DNA of 64,000 nucleotides from Halalkalicoccus paucihalophilus (GCF_001593955.1 NZ_LTAZ01000001.1:62001-126000), one strand, 5' to 3'. Positions 25,191-34,273 are shown, numbered from the stretch's first letter. The notes: a model not told the origin generated them from the sequence alone. Made by a program: numbers and translations.

Positions 25191-26530
25191 TTCACGAGCG
25201 CGAGGCGTTGGGCGGGTCACCCGCCCGCGAACTCGCACTCGACTGTATCGAGGCCGGAATCGAGGCCGCGGACCCCGAGCGGGCGATCGCCGAGAGCGTT
25301 TCACTGGACGGGGATCGACTGACCGTTGGCGAGCGGAGCTACGATCTCGGAGCATACGAGGAGGTAGTGGTCCTCGGCGGGGGCAACGCCGGGGGGCGGA
25401 TGGCGAGCGCGATCGAGGGCGTGCTGGGCGACCGAATCGACCGGGGAGTCGTCGTCACCGACGCGCCCGAGGAAACGGAGAAAATAGAGGTACTGCCGGG
25501 CGATCATCCCGTCCCCTCCGAGCGCGGGGTCGACTCGACGCGACGGATGCTCGACCTTGCGAACGAAACCAGGGAGGAAACGCTCGCGATCGTGTTGATC
25601 TCCGGCGGGGGCAGCGCGCTCATGCCCGCACCAGCGGAAGGGATCTCGCTATCGGACCTTCAGGAGGTGACCGAGGCACTGCTCGCGAGCGGCGCGGAGA
25701 TCGACGAGATCAACGCCGTCCGCAAGCACTGCTCGGCGTTCAAGGGCGGCGGGTTGGCCCGTCGGGCCGCTCCCAGTACTGTGGTCTCGCTGATCGTCAG
25801 CGACGTCATCGGCAACGACCTGAGCACGATCGCGAGCGGGCCGACCGCCCCCGACGCGAGGACCTTCGAGGAGGCACGGGAAATCCTTTCGCGGTATGGG
25901 ATCGACCCACCCGAGGCGATCGCAGAACGCCTCGAACGCGGCGTGAACGGAGAAATAGAGGAAACGCCCGACGCGGGAGATCCCGTTTTCGACCGCGTGG
26001 ACAACCACGTCATCGCAGACGGCTTCACGGCACTCGAAGCTGTGCGCGATCTCGCCGACGAGCGGGGATACGAGCCGCTGATCCTCTCGACGAGCGTACG
26101 CGGGGAGGCCCGCGAGGCCGCGAAAACCCACGTCGCGGTCGCGGAAGAAGTGCGACGGACGGGCCACCCCATCGAGCCGCCGGCGGTGATCTGTTCGGGC
26201 GGTGAGACCACGGTGACGATCCGCGGTGACGGGACGGGCGGGCCCAACCAGGAGTTCGCGCTCTCGGCGGCGATCGAACTCCGGGGGAGCGAGGGAATCG
26301 CGCTCGCGAGCGTCGACACCGACGGGATCGACGGCGCGAGCGACGCCGCGGGCGCGGTGGTCGACGGCGAGAGCGTCTCGGACCGCGAAACGGCACGGGC
26401 CGCGCTGGCCGAGAACGACGTCTACCCGTATCTCGAAGAACGCGATTCGCTCATCGAGACGGGGGCTACTGGAACGAACGTCAACGACCTGCGGGTACTC
26501 GTTATCACCAGCCCCGAGGCGAACCGTTGA
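25187..26530 (+). CDS. Glycerate 2-kinase (DUF4147/MOFRL family)
   Basis: This 447-residue protein has the two domains of the GckA family: an N-terminal DUF4147 kinase domain with VVLGGGNAGGRMA, the ISGGGSALMPAP loop and EINAVRKHCSAFKGGGLAR, and a C-terminal MOFRL domain with CSGGETTVTIRGDGTGGPNQEFAL and DTDGIDGASDAAG. It phosphorylates D-glycerate to 2-phosphoglycerate, feeding lower glycolysis. Translation is coupled to the SDR gene by an ATGA overlap. An SDR acting on hydroxypyruvate or glyceraldehyde would fit but is speculative. The 3' end overlaps the convergent M24 peptidase gene by 26 bp. Confidence 0.9.
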   Translation: MIHEREALGGSPARELALDCIEAGIEAADPERAIAESVSLDGDRLTVGERSYDLGAYEEVVVLGGGNAGGRMASAIEGVLGDRIDRGVVVTDAPEETEKIEVLPGDHPVPSERGVDSTRRMLDLANETREETLAIVLISGGGSALMPAPAEGISLSDLQEVTEALLASGAEIDEINAVRKHCSAFKGGGLARRAAPSTVVSLIVSDVIGNDLSTIASGPTAPDARTFEEAREILSRYGIDPPEAIAERLERGVNGEIEETPDAGDPVFDRVDNHVIADGFTALEAVRDLADERGYEPLILSTSVRGEAREAAKTHVAVAEEVRRTGHPIEPPAVICSGGETTVTIRGDGTGGPNQEFALSAAIELRGSEGIALASVDTDGIDGASDAAGAVVDGESVSDRETARAALAENDVYPYLEERDSLIETGATGTNVNDLRVLVITSPEANR

Positions 26531-27584
26531 GGCGTTCACAGCCCTCGGCGGTGACAACCACCAGGTCCTCGATTCGGACGCCGAACCTCCCTTCGAGATA
26601 GATCCCCGGTTCGACGCTGAAGACCATGCCCGGCTCCAGTTTTCTGCTGTTGCCCGCGACGATATACGGCGGCTCGTGGACCTCGATACCGACACCGTGG
26701 CCCGTCCGGTGGGTGAACCCCTCGCCGTATCCCGCGTCCTCGATGACCTCGCGGGCCGCGCGGTCGACCGCCTGCGCGGGAACCCCGGGTGCGACCGCCC
26801 CAACGGCGGCCTCCTGTGCCTCGCGGACGGCGTCGTGGACTTCCTCGAATCCTTCGGGTGGCTCGCCCCCGAAGACGACGGTCCGGGTCTGGTCGCTCGG
26901 ATAGCCCTCGATTCGGGTTCCGAAATCGAGCACGACGGGATCGCCCGCTTCGATCTCCCGATTCCCGTGGCGGTGGTGCGGGCGCGCGCCGTTGTCCCCC
27001 GCGGCGACGATCGTCTCGAAGGACGTGCCTTCGCCACCGGCGTCGGCCAGTCGGGAGTCGATCTCGCGGGCGAGGTCGCGCTCGGTCATCCCGATCGCGT
27101 CCAGTGCCCTGATCTCCTCGCTCACCCGATCCGTCAACGAGCTGGATCGTCGAATGGCGTCTATTTCGGCCTCGTCCTTTTTCAGTCGGAGGTCCTCAAG
27201 GACCTCGCTCGCCAGCCCGAACTCGGCGTCCGTCACAGCCTGAAGGTCCTGGGTGAAGCGCGCCCACAGGCGGTCGTCGACCAGCAGGCGCTCGGGGCCG
27301 ATTTCCGAGAGGATTACCTCGATCCCCTCGCGCGGGTCCTCGCCGTCGTCCCAGAGCCGGACGTCGGTGACGTGCGTGTCTCCGATCTGTTCGTCGTACA
27401 TCACCGGCGCGAGGAAGACCGGTTCGCCCGCCCGTGGGACGAACAAGAGGAGGTGGCGCTCCATCGGCTCGTCGCGAAATCCGGTGAGATACTGGCAGTT
27501 CGGTCCCGGAAAGAGCACGAGACACTCGCCGGAGGAGAGCGCCCGTTGGCAGGCGCGGGTCCGGCGCTCGTAGTCGAAATCCAT
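26505..27584 (-). CDS. M24-family Xaa-Pro aminopeptidase/dipeptidase
   Basis: This 359-residue pita-bread metallopeptidase has an N-terminal creatinase-like domain (about 1-125) with GPNCQYLTGF. The catalytic domain has the five ligands in VVLDFGTR (Asp), PSDQTRTVV (Asp), HRTGHGVGIEVHE (His), FSVEPGIY (Glu) and GVRIEDLVVV (Glu). It removes residues N-terminal to proline or splits Xaa-Pro dipeptides. A second, more divergent M24 gene is at 53277-54476. It is transcribed towards gckA and shares its last 26 bp with it. Confidence 0.92.
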   Translation of the reverse strand: MDFDYERRTRACQRALSSGECLVLFPGPNCQYLTGFRDEPMERHLLLFVPRAGEPVFLAPVMYDEQIGDTHVTDVRLWDDGEDPREGIEVILSEIGPERLLVDDRLWARFTQDLQAVTDAEFGLASEVLEDLRLKKDEAEIDAIRRSSSLTDRVSEEIRALDAIGMTERDLAREIDSRLADAGGEGTSFETIVAAGDNGARPHHRHGNREIEAGDPVVLDFGTRIEGYPSDQTRTVVFGGEPPEGFEEVHDAVREAQEAAVGAVAPGVPAQAVDRAAREVIEDAGYGEGFTHRTGHGVGIEVHEPPYIVAGNSRKLEPGMVFSVEPGIYLEGRFGVRIEDLVVVTAEGCERLNGSPRGW

Positions 27585-27614
27585 GCCAAGGGATCGGCCG
27601 GGACCGGGATAAAG

Positions 27615-28691
27615 TCAGTCCAGACAGGCCGCGACGAGTTCGAGCATCCGCTCTCCTCGAACCTCGTCGGCAAACAGAGGCACCCGTTTGACGTCGTGGC
27701 CGCGAAAGAGCTCCTGCGAGCGGGAAAGCGCACCCTGTTGGACCTGCCAGCGCCGTTTACAGAACTCGCAGTTCTCGACGTCCGGCGAGACGAAGTCCTC
27801 GGGGTCGCCGCCGGCGACGTCCGCGAAGTCCTCCATCACGCGGTTGACCACGACGGTAGAAACGGGAATCTCGAACTCCGCTAACCTACTGAGCAGGCGT
27901 TTGGACTCGACGACGCTCATCTCCTCGGGAACCATCACGACGCGGAAATCGGTCTTCGTGGGATCGCGCAGTACTGCCCGCAGGTGCTCGATCCGCTCGC
28001 GGAGTTCGTCGAGGTCGGCTCCCGGTTCGGGGGTCTCGCCGCCGAACATCCCCTTCATCCCCTCGACCATCCCCTGCATCCGCTGGCGGAACTGCATCAG
28101 TCGCCCGACCATCGAGTCCATCAGCTCGGGGAGTTCGAGCAGTCGGAGGGTGTGGCCCGTCGGCGCGGTATCGATCACGACCCGGTCGAAGCGGTCGTCG
28201 TCGAGGTACTGGAGCAGCTGGCGCATCGCCGCCGCCTCGTCCGCACCGGGCATCGACCCGCCCGACAGCAGGTCGCCCAATCCGTCCTCCGCTTCCTCCC
28301 CGGCCGGCCCCCCGTCACCTGCTCCGCCCGCACCACCGAACATCCCTTCGAGCCCTCCCAACGGGTTTTCGCCGCCGAACATCCCTTCATCCATCGCCTC
28401 GTCGGGGTCGATCTCGGCGGCAAAGAGCGGGATGTCGTCTCGAATCTGCGTCGGCTCGCCCGGAATGGGTGTTTCGAGCGTGTCGGAAAGCGAGTGGGCG
28501 GGGTCCGTCGAAACCACCAGCGTTCGAGTGCCGTCCCGCGCGCTCGCGAGCGCGGTCGCGGCGGCCATCGTCGTCTTGCCGACGCCGCCTTTCCCCCCGT
28601 ATAGAACGTACTCCGGCGCGTCGACGCCCGACGGAACCGACACCTCGACGTCCTCGATCTCCTCGACGGGTTCGACGTCCAGTTCTGCCAT
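27615..28691 (-). CDS. Get3/TRC40/ArsA-family ATPase
   Basis: This 358-residue deviant-Walker P-loop ATPase has YGGKGGVGKTT (GKGGVGKT at 33-40, with the intra-dimer lysine), STDPAHSLSDTL (switch I), FDRVVIDTAPTGHTLRLLELP (switch II) and a CEFC pair (C308, C311) that matches the Get3 zinc-bridging CxxC. It has one ATPase domain, not the tandem of bacterial ArsA, and no ars genes are nearby. A role in targeting tail-anchored membrane proteins is therefore more likely than arsenite export. A Met/Gly-rich client-binding helix region follows residue 120. ATG 28691 is chosen over an Arg/Pro-rich upstream extension. Confidence 0.9.
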   Translation of the reverse strand: MAELDVEPVEEIEDVEVSVPSGVDAPEYVLYGGKGGVGKTTMAAATALASARDGTRTLVVSTDPAHSLSDTLETPIPGEPTQIRDDIPLFAAEIDPDEAMDEGMFGGENPLGGLEGMFGGAGGAGDGGPAGEEAEDGLGDLLSGGSMPGADEAAAMRQLLQYLDDDRFDRVVIDTAPTGHTLRLLELPELMDSMVGRLMQFRQRMQGMVEGMKGMFGGETPEPGADLDELRERIEHLRAVLRDPTKTDFRVVMVPEEMSVVESKRLLSRLAEFEIPVSTVVVNRVMEDFADVAGGDPEDFVSPDVENCEFCKRRWQVQQGALSRSQELFRGHDVKRVPLFADEVRGERMLELVAACLD

Positions 28692-28746
28692 ACCACCCGT
28701 TTCGGGGCGATCGCCGTGTACCCGTCGGTCTCGCCAGCAGTGCGGT

Positions 28747-29847
28747 TCAGGCGAAAAACCCCGCGAGCCGGTCGGCGGCCTCCTCGGCGCGGGGCGTGAC
28801 GAGGGCGAAGCGGAACCACTCGGATCGCGACTCGCCGAACGCCTCGCCGGGCATTCCGGCGACACCGGCCTCGTCGATCAGGCGCTCGACGTTCACCATC
28901 GTTCCGGGAAAGCCCTCGAAGCGCGCCAGCACGTAAAACGCGCCGTCCGGGCGGGTGTACTGTGCACCCGCCGAATCGAGCGCGTCGGTGAAGGCGTCGA
29001 TGCGCGTGGCGAGCATCTCCCGAGTGCCCTCGTAGTAGTCGGGGCCCGTCTCGCGAAGGGCCTTCAAAACGGCGTACTGGGCGGGTCGCGAGCCGGTGAC
29101 GTTGACGAGCATGTGCCGGGTTCTAGCGGGTTCGGCCAGCGCGGGCGGCAGGACGGTGTAGCCGACCCGGAAACCGGTGATCGCCATCGATTTCGAGAAA
29201 CTGGCCGTGATCGCGCGGTGCTCGGAGTCGACCGACAGCGCGCTCGTAAAGCGTCCGGACTGGTCGAAGTGATCGTAGACCTCGTCGCTTACGAGGATCG
29301 CGTCGTTCTCCTCCGCAATGGCGACGAGTTCCTCGATCGTGTCCTCACCGTACACAGCCCCCGTGGGGTTGTTCGGCGAGTTGACCACGATCGCCGCGGT
29401 TCCGTCGCTCGCGTGCTCACGTACCACCGTGGGATCGAGTCGGCCGTCGGCCTCGACGGGGACGTAGACTGGCTCGCCGCCCAACATCTGGGTCTTGCCG
29501 GGATAGTACGGATAGACGGGGTCGGTGAGAAGGACCTCGTTTCCGGCGTCCCTGTCGAGGGCTTCGGCCATCGCGAGGTAGTTCGCCTCGCCCCCACCGT
29601 TAGTGACGATCACTCGCTCTACAGGGACGTTCCGTCGGGAGGCGATCTCCTCGCGAAGGTCGCGCAGGCCGTCGCTCGGGGGGTACTGAAACTCGGAGAC
29701 GGGGCGGTCGGCGTACTCGCGGAGCCCATCGCGAAGCGTTTCGGGGGGCTCCCAGTCGGGGTTGCCGCTGACCATGTCGATGACGTCCCGCTCGGCCCGC
29801 TCTGCGTACTGCATCACCTGGAAGAAAAGCGGCTTCTCGTAGTCCAT
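28747..29847 (-). CDS. PLP-dependent class I/II aminotransferase
   Basis: This 366-residue fold-type I aminotransferase has VSGNPDW near the N-terminus, the SPNNPTG motif (157-163), the pyridine-contacting Asp in LVSDEVY (D188), Schiff-base Lys219 in ASFSKSMAITGFRVGY and the C-terminal WFRFAL arginine. It interconverts amino and keto acids, probably aspartate or aromatic in this subgroup. Specificity cannot be fixed. ATG 29847 follows an upstream frame with unlikely sequence. It is followed after 55 bp by the Get3-like ATPase gene and is divergent from the NTF2-like gene. Confidence 0.9.
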   Translation of the reverse strand: MDYEKPLFFQVMQYAERAERDVIDMVSGNPDWEPPETLRDGLREYADRPVSEFQYPPSDGLRDLREEIASRRNVPVERVIVTNGGGEANYLAMAEALDRDAGNEVLLTDPVYPYYPGKTQMLGGEPVYVPVEADGRLDPTVVREHASDGTAAIVVNSPNNPTGAVYGEDTIEELVAIAEENDAILVSDEVYDHFDQSGRFTSALSVDSEHRAITASFSKSMAITGFRVGYTVLPPALAEPARTRHMLVNVTGSRPAQYAVLKALRETGPDYYEGTREMLATRIDAFTDALDSAGAQYTRPDGAFYVLARFEGFPGTMVNVERLIDEAGVAGMPGEAFGESRSEWFRFALVTPRAEEAADRLAGFFA

Positions 29848-29923
29848 ACAGCCTCTCGGAAGCGCCCGGTCCTCCCTCTTTCGGACTCCCAAGAGGTATA
29901 TCCCGAGTGTCCGTAGCACGACC

Positions 29924-30277
29924 ATGAGCGCGAACGAGGAGGCGATCCGGGAGTACTACGAGTACGTCGACGATGAGGCCCACGAGGACCTGTTCTCGCT
30001 CTTCTCGGAGGACGTCGTCTACCACCGTCCCGGCCAGGACCCCATCGAGGGGATCGAGGAGTTCGAGGAGTTCTACCGGGAGGTACGGGCGATCGAACGG
30101 GGGACCCACACCGTGATCGACCTCACCGAGGACGACGACACGATCGCGGTTCGGGGACACTTCGCGGGCGTTCTGGAGGGCCAGCAGGTCGAGTTCGGCT
30201 TCGTGGATATCCACCGGTTCGACGACGAAGGACTGATCGAGGAGCGCTGGACCTACACGGACACCGGTCGGGTATGA
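29924..30277 (+). CDS. NTF2/SnoaL-like small protein
   Basis: The 117-residue protein has the cone-shaped alpha+beta pattern of the NTF2-like/SnoaL fold: an N-terminal helix EEAIREYYEYVDDE, VVYHRPGQDPIEGIEEFEEFYREV, and three strands ending EFGFVDIHRFDDEGLIEERW. Family members are ester-bond isomerases, hydrolases or ligand binders, and no catalytic pair can be assigned here. A GGTATATCC TATA box at about 29895 gives a leaderless ATG. Its stop overlaps the cinA-like gene (ATGA), indicating a two-gene operon. Confidence 0.82.
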   Translation: MSANEEAIREYYEYVDDEAHEDLFSLFSEDVVYHRPGQDPIEGIEEFEEFYREVRAIERGTHTVIDLTEDDDTIAVRGHFAGVLEGQQVEFGFVDIHRFDDEGLIEERWTYTDTGRV

Positions 30278-30768
30278 GCGACCCGATCGAGAGGCGCGTC
30301 GGCGAAGCCCTGCGCGAGGACGGGGCGACCGTCGCGACTGCCGAATCCTGCACGGGCGGGCTAATCGGCTCGCTGCTGACCGATATCCCAGGATCGAGTG
30401 ATTACTTCGACCGAGGGTTTATCACCTACGCCTACGACGCGAAACGGGAGATGCTGGGCGTCTCCCGGGAGGCTCTCGACGAGTACGGCGCGGTGAGCGA
30501 ACCCGTCGCCCGCGAGATGGCCCGCAGTGCACGCGACGTCGCCAACACCACGTGGGGCGTTTCGACTACTGGAATCGCCGGACCCTCCGGCGGCAGCGAG
30601 GAAAACCCCGTGGGAACGGTGTACATCGGTGTCGCCTACGCCGCGCCGTGGGGCTCCGGGGGCTCCTATGCGACCGTTTCGCGCTACGAGTTCGACGGGG
30701 GCCGACGGGGGATCAAGGGGAAGATCGCCCGACAGGCCCTCTCGGATCTCCTCCACGAGATCGTCTGA
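30274..30768 (+). CDS. CinA C-terminal-domain protein (nicotinamide-nucleotide amidohydrolase, PncC-like)
   Basis: This 164-residue stand-alone CinA domain has the family signatures TAESCTGGLIGSLLTDIPGSSDYF, FITYAYDAKREMLGV, YGAVSEPVAREMA and TTGIAGPSGGSEENPVGTVYIG. This class deamidates NMN to nicotinate mononucleotide, recycling the pyridine product released by DNA ligase and NAD-consuming enzymes. The length matches PncC. It is translationally coupled to the NTF2-like gene and followed 38 bp later by a separate promoter. Confidence 0.92.
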   Translation: MSDPIERRVGEALREDGATVATAESCTGGLIGSLLTDIPGSSDYFDRGFITYAYDAKREMLGVSREALDEYGAVSEPVAREMARSARDVANTTWGVSTTGIAGPSGGSEENPVGTVYIGVAYAAPWGSGGSYATVSRYEFDGGRRGIKGKIARQALSDLLHEIV

Positions 30769-30806
30769 CGCAATCGTTATTTGCATTCCCAACATATATC
30801 AGATAG

Positions 30807-31295
30807 ATGGATAAACGTGGGCACGTGCTGAACGCGGCGGTGCTGGCGGTCGGTCTGGGGGTGTTGGTTCGGCCCGCCGCGGAGGTCGAGACGGCCGTGA
30901 CGGTCGCCGAACTGTTCGTCCCGATCGTTCTGGGTGCGCTCTTTCCGGACGTGGATACGGCGTTCGGAACGCATCGAAAGACGCTGCACAACCTGCCCGT
31001 CCTCTTCGTGTTCTTGGCCTACCCGATCTACTTCGCCAACCTACAGTGGGTCTGGGTCGGGGTCCTGAGTCACTACCTCCTCGACGTGCTGGGGAGCAAA
31101 CGCGGGATCGCGCTGTTTTACCCGCTCTGGAGCCGGGAGTTCGGCTTTCCGTTCGGGGTGCCCGTCAGAAGCCGGTGGTCCCCGGTCGTAACGGTCGTCG
31201 TGACAGCCCTCGAACTGGCGCTGGCCGCGGCCGTGATCCACTGGTTGCCCCCGACGATGGCGGAGGGCGCGCTCACGCTGCTTGGCGTCCGGTAG
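30807..31295 (+). CDS. YdjM-type membrane-bound metal-dependent hydrolase
   Basis: This 162-residue protein has about four TM helices. Conserved polar residues fit the membrane-bound metal-dependent hydrolase family (DUF457/YdjM): an N-terminal KRGHVLN histidine, LGALFPDVDTAFG, THRKTLHNLPV and GVLSHYLLDVLG. These His/Asp residues would hold a metal at the membrane face. A TTATTTGC element about 28 bp upstream supports a leaderless start at ATG 30807. The substrate is not known for this family. It ends 6 bp before the convergent PHP-domain gene. Confidence 0.85.
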   Translation: MDKRGHVLNAAVLAVGLGVLVRPAAEVETAVTVAELFVPIVLGALFPDVDTAFGTHRKTLHNLPVLFVFLAYPIYFANLQWVWVGVLSHYLLDVLGSKRGIALFYPLWSREFGFPFGVPVRSRWSPVVTVVVTALELALAAAVIHWLPPTMAEGALTLLGVR

Positions 31296-31301
31296 CCCGC
31301 A

Positions 31302-32054
31302 TCAGTAGACCGCGCCCTCGTCGAACCGGCCCTCGTAGGCGGGGTGACGCGGATGGGTCGCCTCCATCCCCGAGAGGACCAGTCGGTCGACCTTCTCCCA
31401 GGAGTTCTCCCACGCGAGGTGGGCGAACTCCGCCCGACGCCGGAGTTCGTGACCCCGTCCCGATCGGTGGAACACCCTACGAGGCGCGCCCGAACGCAGG
31501 AGGTGGTGCAGGTCGGCGGGCGCTTCGATCTCGGCGTCGAACTCGGTCCAGACCTCGCCAATAGTGGGCGTGAGATGTGCGTACGACGAGCCGAAGGATG
31601 GGAGACCGGTCTCGCGGACGATCTCTTGTGCACGGCGATTGTGTTTCTCGAGATGTTTCGGGTTGTAGATCTCGACACCGGAAAACAGGTCGGGGTGCCG
31701 GTTCAGGTCGACGATATCGAGACTCACGGTGGCGAACTCGGGGTGAGGGGCGAGCGCCACGGCGTCCTGTCGATCGAGTTCGCGAAGGGTGGCTTCGAGG
31801 GTGAGGAAGTCCGGGACTGGAGTGTCGAGATCGAGCGCGAGGACGTGCTTTCGCTTCCGGAAGCTCCCCGTAAACAGCTCGCGGGCCGGAACCACGAGCA
31901 GGTCGTCGTCGCTGAAGCGCTCCGCGCGCGCTCTGATCTCCGGCAGGCGAGTGAAGTGTGGAGCGTAGACGAGGACATCTATATTGCGGGCTTTCGCCCG
32001 GTGGGCGACCTGTTCGTCGAGGGTCTTCACGTGCGGGTCGACACGAGTCGGCAT
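31302..32054 (-). CDS. PHP-domain metal-dependent phosphoesterase (haloarchaeal type)
   Basis: This 250-residue protein has PHP-type motifs RVDPHVKTLDE (motif I, with DPH where HxH is usual), LVYAPHFTRL, a central Glu in VPARELFTG, and ALAPHPEFATVS. The C-terminal half carries the conserved FGSSYAHLTPTIGEVWTEF and ends EGRFDEGAVY, a pattern I recognise from haloarchaeal PHP proteins. The variant first motif may alter metal binding. It lies downstream of secE-spt5 on the same strand with a 122-bp gap that contains a copy of the spt5 3' end (see findings). Confidence 0.78.
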   Translation of the reverse strand: MPTRVDPHVKTLDEQVAHRAKARNIDVLVYAPHFTRLPEIRARAERFSDDDLLVVPARELFTGSFRKRKHVLALDLDTPVPDFLTLEATLRELDRQDAVALAPHPEFATVSLDIVDLNRHPDLFSGVEIYNPKHLEKHNRRAQEIVRETGLPSFGSSYAHLTPTIGEVWTEFDAEIEAPADLHHLLRSGAPRRVFHRSGRGHELRRRAEFAHLAWENSWEKVDRLVLSGMEATHPRHPAYEGRFDEGAVY

Positions 32055-32177
32055 ACTGGAGGGTCGCGGAGGGCAGGTTTGCGAGTTGTGGTTCGCGTGG
32101 ACGGTTCCGGATGCGGTCTCGTAGCTACGTCACTCGTGCGTTCTTCGGAGTCGCCGTTCCGGTGTTCGAGGAACGCG

Positions 32178-32615
32178 CTAGCGTTCTTCGGAGTCGAGCA
32201 CGCGGATCTGATCGCCCCGCACCGTCACCGGAATCGGAACCGTCGCCTCGTAGAGTTCGACGGTGACCTGGTCCTTGCCCTCGTCGATGCGCTGGACCTG
32301 GGCCTTCTCGCCCTTGAACGGCCCGGCGATGAGTTCGACGATGTCGCCCTCGGCGATCCCCTCGACGTCCGGTTTCGGACTGAGGAAGTGTTCGACCTCG
32401 GTGATCGAACTCTGGCCGGGGACGATCGAGCGGGCGTGGGGGATCTCATCGAGGACCCGCTCGATGATGGCGTGGTCGTCGGATTCGACCATTACGTAAG
32501 AGGTCAGCGAGTCGGGAGCCAGCGCCGCGTGGATCTCGGGCTCCTCGCGGTTCATGATCATGTCCGCGACGGTTCGCTCCTGACTCGCCGTGGTTTTGAC
32601 GGCGTAGATCGGCAT
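32178..32615 (-). CDS. spt5: Transcription elongation factor Spt5 (NusG)
   Basis: This 145-residue protein has an N-terminal NGN domain (about 1-85, with PIYAVKTTASQERTVADMI and IPHARSIVPG) and a C-terminal KOW domain (about 88-140, GDIVELIAGPFKGEKAQVQRID). It clamps RNA polymerase and promotes processive elongation. It follows secE with a one-base gap, the classical archaeal secE-spt5 pair. The last codons and stop (GAAGAACGCTAG) form one arm of a hairpin with the downstream GCGTTCCTC. Confidence 0.96.
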   Translation of the reverse strand: MPIYAVKTTASQERTVADMIMNREEPEIHAALAPDSLTSYVMVESDDHAIIERVLDEIPHARSIVPGQSSITEVEHFLSPKPDVEGIAEGDIVELIAGPFKGEKAQVQRIDEGKDQVTVELYEATVPIPVTVRGDQIRVLDSEER

Positions 32616-32616
32616 T

Positions 32617-32790
32617 TCAGAGGCCTCCTGGGAGGAAGCTCATGATGACGAACATGAGAAAGCCGATCATTCCGACGAGGGCGATCCCCGCACCGGCGAT
32701 GAGGGCGACACGCGAGAATTCCTCCCACTCGGGGGTGGTGGCGAACTTCAAGACACGGACGTAGGAGTTGATATCGGTCGGTACGTTCAT
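32617..32790 (-). CDS. secE: SecE/Sss1-type preprotein translocase subunit
   Basis: ATG 32790 to TGA 32617 encodes 57 residues: a polar N-terminal helix NVPTDINSYVRVLKFATTPEWEEFSRVA (FATTPEWEEF is the archaeal SecE signature) followed by one TM helix, about residues 29-52, and a short SFLPGGL tail. SecE stabilises the SecY protein-conducting channel. It is directly upstream of spt5, as in most archaea. On the minus strand, ATAGAAAACC about 25-28 bp upstream is the likely TATA element, giving a leaderless secE-spt5 mRNA. Confidence 0.93.
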   Translation of the reverse strand: MNVPTDINSYVRVLKFATTPEWEEFSRVALIAGAGIALVGMIGFLMFVIMSFLPGGL

Positions 32791-32881
32791 ACTGGCCGGC
32801 GATAGGAGAGCGGGGGTTTTCTATCTATTGATGAGGGGCGCCAGCGACAGGTAGAGAACCCTCCGGTCCCGAGGGCCAACG

Positions 32882-34273
32882 ATGGGTAGACGGACTCGCA
32901 GGCTCGTACTCGGGGCGCTCGCGCTGTGGTTTCTGTTGCTCGCGACCGACACCGTCGCCGCGAGCAACGTCGCGACCGGCCTCCAGGGCGAGGGCCGCGA
33001 CCTGCAGGTGCCGACGTGGCTCTACCTCTTCACCGGCGGTGCCGCCGTCGGCGCTTCTGGCCTGCTCGCGATGTTCGTCACCGACCGCCGGCTGATCGAC
33101 TCGCTCCACACGTGGGCGCGACCCGTGAGTGCGGGCGACGGACCGCTTCGACCGCTCCGATATCTCGCCGGTGCGGTCGCCGTCGTCGGCCTCGCACTCG
33201 TCGTCTACGTCGGCTTTACCGGACCGAGCGTTGCGAACGCCAACCTCGCCGTGCTCGTCGTCTTCGTCGGGGCACGCGCGGGGCTGGTGATGGTCGCCTA
33301 CCTGCTCGTGAACCCGTGGCCCGCGCTGAACCCGTGGCGAGCGCTCTCGCGGACGCTTCCGAGCGGGTTCATCGAGTACCCCGAGCGTTGGGGCGTCTGG
33401 CCCGCCGTCATCGGATTGCTCGCGATCCTCTGGGTCGAGATCGTGGTCCCGATCAACACCGTCCCCGAAACGCTGACGATCGCGGTGCTTTGCTACAGCG
33501 TCTACACGCTCGCGGGCGCGGTCCTGTTCTCGCCCGCCGACTGGTTTCGCTACGGCGACCCCCTCGGCGTGCTCTTTCGGTACTACGGCGCGGTCGCGCC
33601 GATCCAGCGCACCCCTGATGGGGTGCGGCTCGTCCTACCGGGTGCGACGCTCCGCGAATCGGAGGGGATCGACGGCCTCAGCGGGGTCGCGTTCGTCCTC
33701 CTGCTCGTCTGGGAACTCACCTACAGCGCCTTCGTCGTCGTCCCGGCGGGGATCGCGAGCGTCGAGTTTCTCGTCGGTCTCGGCGTGCCGCCGCTCGTCA
33801 CCTACGCGATCTATCTCATCGCAGGCTACGGCCTCTTTCTCGGGAGCTACTGGCTCGCGACTCGGTATGCGAAACGCCTCGCCGAGACCTACGTCACCGC
33901 CGAGCACCTGGCGATCCGCTTCGCGCCGGCGCTTTTGGCGATCGCCGCGGGCTATCACCTCGCGCACTACTTTACCTTCTTCGTCTCGCTGTCGCCGTCG
34001 CTCGCGCTCGCCCTCGGCTCCCCGCTCTCGCCGCCGCTCCCCCCCCTGACGCTCGTCCTGCCGGGCTGGTTCGGACTGCTCGACGTCGCGTTCGTTCTGG
34101 CGGGCCACCTGCTCGCGATCTGGGCGGCCCACGCCGCCTCGTTTTCGGTGTTCCCGAGCCGCTTGCAGGCGATCCGCAGCCAGTATCCGTTCGTGATCGT
34201 GATGATCTGCTATACGATGGTCAGCCTCTGGCTGATCTCGCTTCCAACCGCCGACCCCGCGTTCGTCGGGTGA
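32882..34273 (+). CDS. Polytopic membrane protein of unknown function (~11-12 TM)
   Basis: This 463-residue, very hydrophobic protein has about eleven or twelve TM helices. Conserved-looking polar spots are VNPWPALNPWRALSRTL (about 141-157), YPERWGVWPA, FSPADWFRYGDPLGVLFRYYG and GYHLAHYFTFF. The double NPW motif recalls large bacterial membrane proteins sometimes labelled fenitrothion hydrolase-like, a weak resemblance from memory. It is followed 38 bp later by a Tat lipoprotein with duplicated domains. The pair lies between secE-spt5 and ftsZ1 on the opposite strand and may form one functional unit, such as transport. Confidence 0.7.
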   Translation: MGRRTRRLVLGALALWFLLLATDTVAASNVATGLQGEGRDLQVPTWLYLFTGGAAVGASGLLAMFVTDRRLIDSLHTWARPVSAGDGPLRPLRYLAGAVAVVGLALVVYVGFTGPSVANANLAVLVVFVGARAGLVMVAYLLVNPWPALNPWRALSRTLPSGFIEYPERWGVWPAVIGLLAILWVEIVVPINTVPETLTIAVLCYSVYTLAGAVLFSPADWFRYGDPLGVLFRYYGAVAPIQRTPDGVRLVLPGATLRESEGIDGLSGVAFVLLLVWELTYSAFVVVPAGIASVEFLVGLGVPPLVTYAIYLIAGYGLFLGSYWLATRYAKRLAETYVTAEHLAIRFAPALLAIAAGYHLAHYFTFFVSLSPSLALALGSPLSPPLPPLTLVLPGWFGLLDVAFVLAGHLLAIWAAHAASFSVFPSRLQAIRSQYPFVIVMICYTMVSLWLISLPTADPAFVG

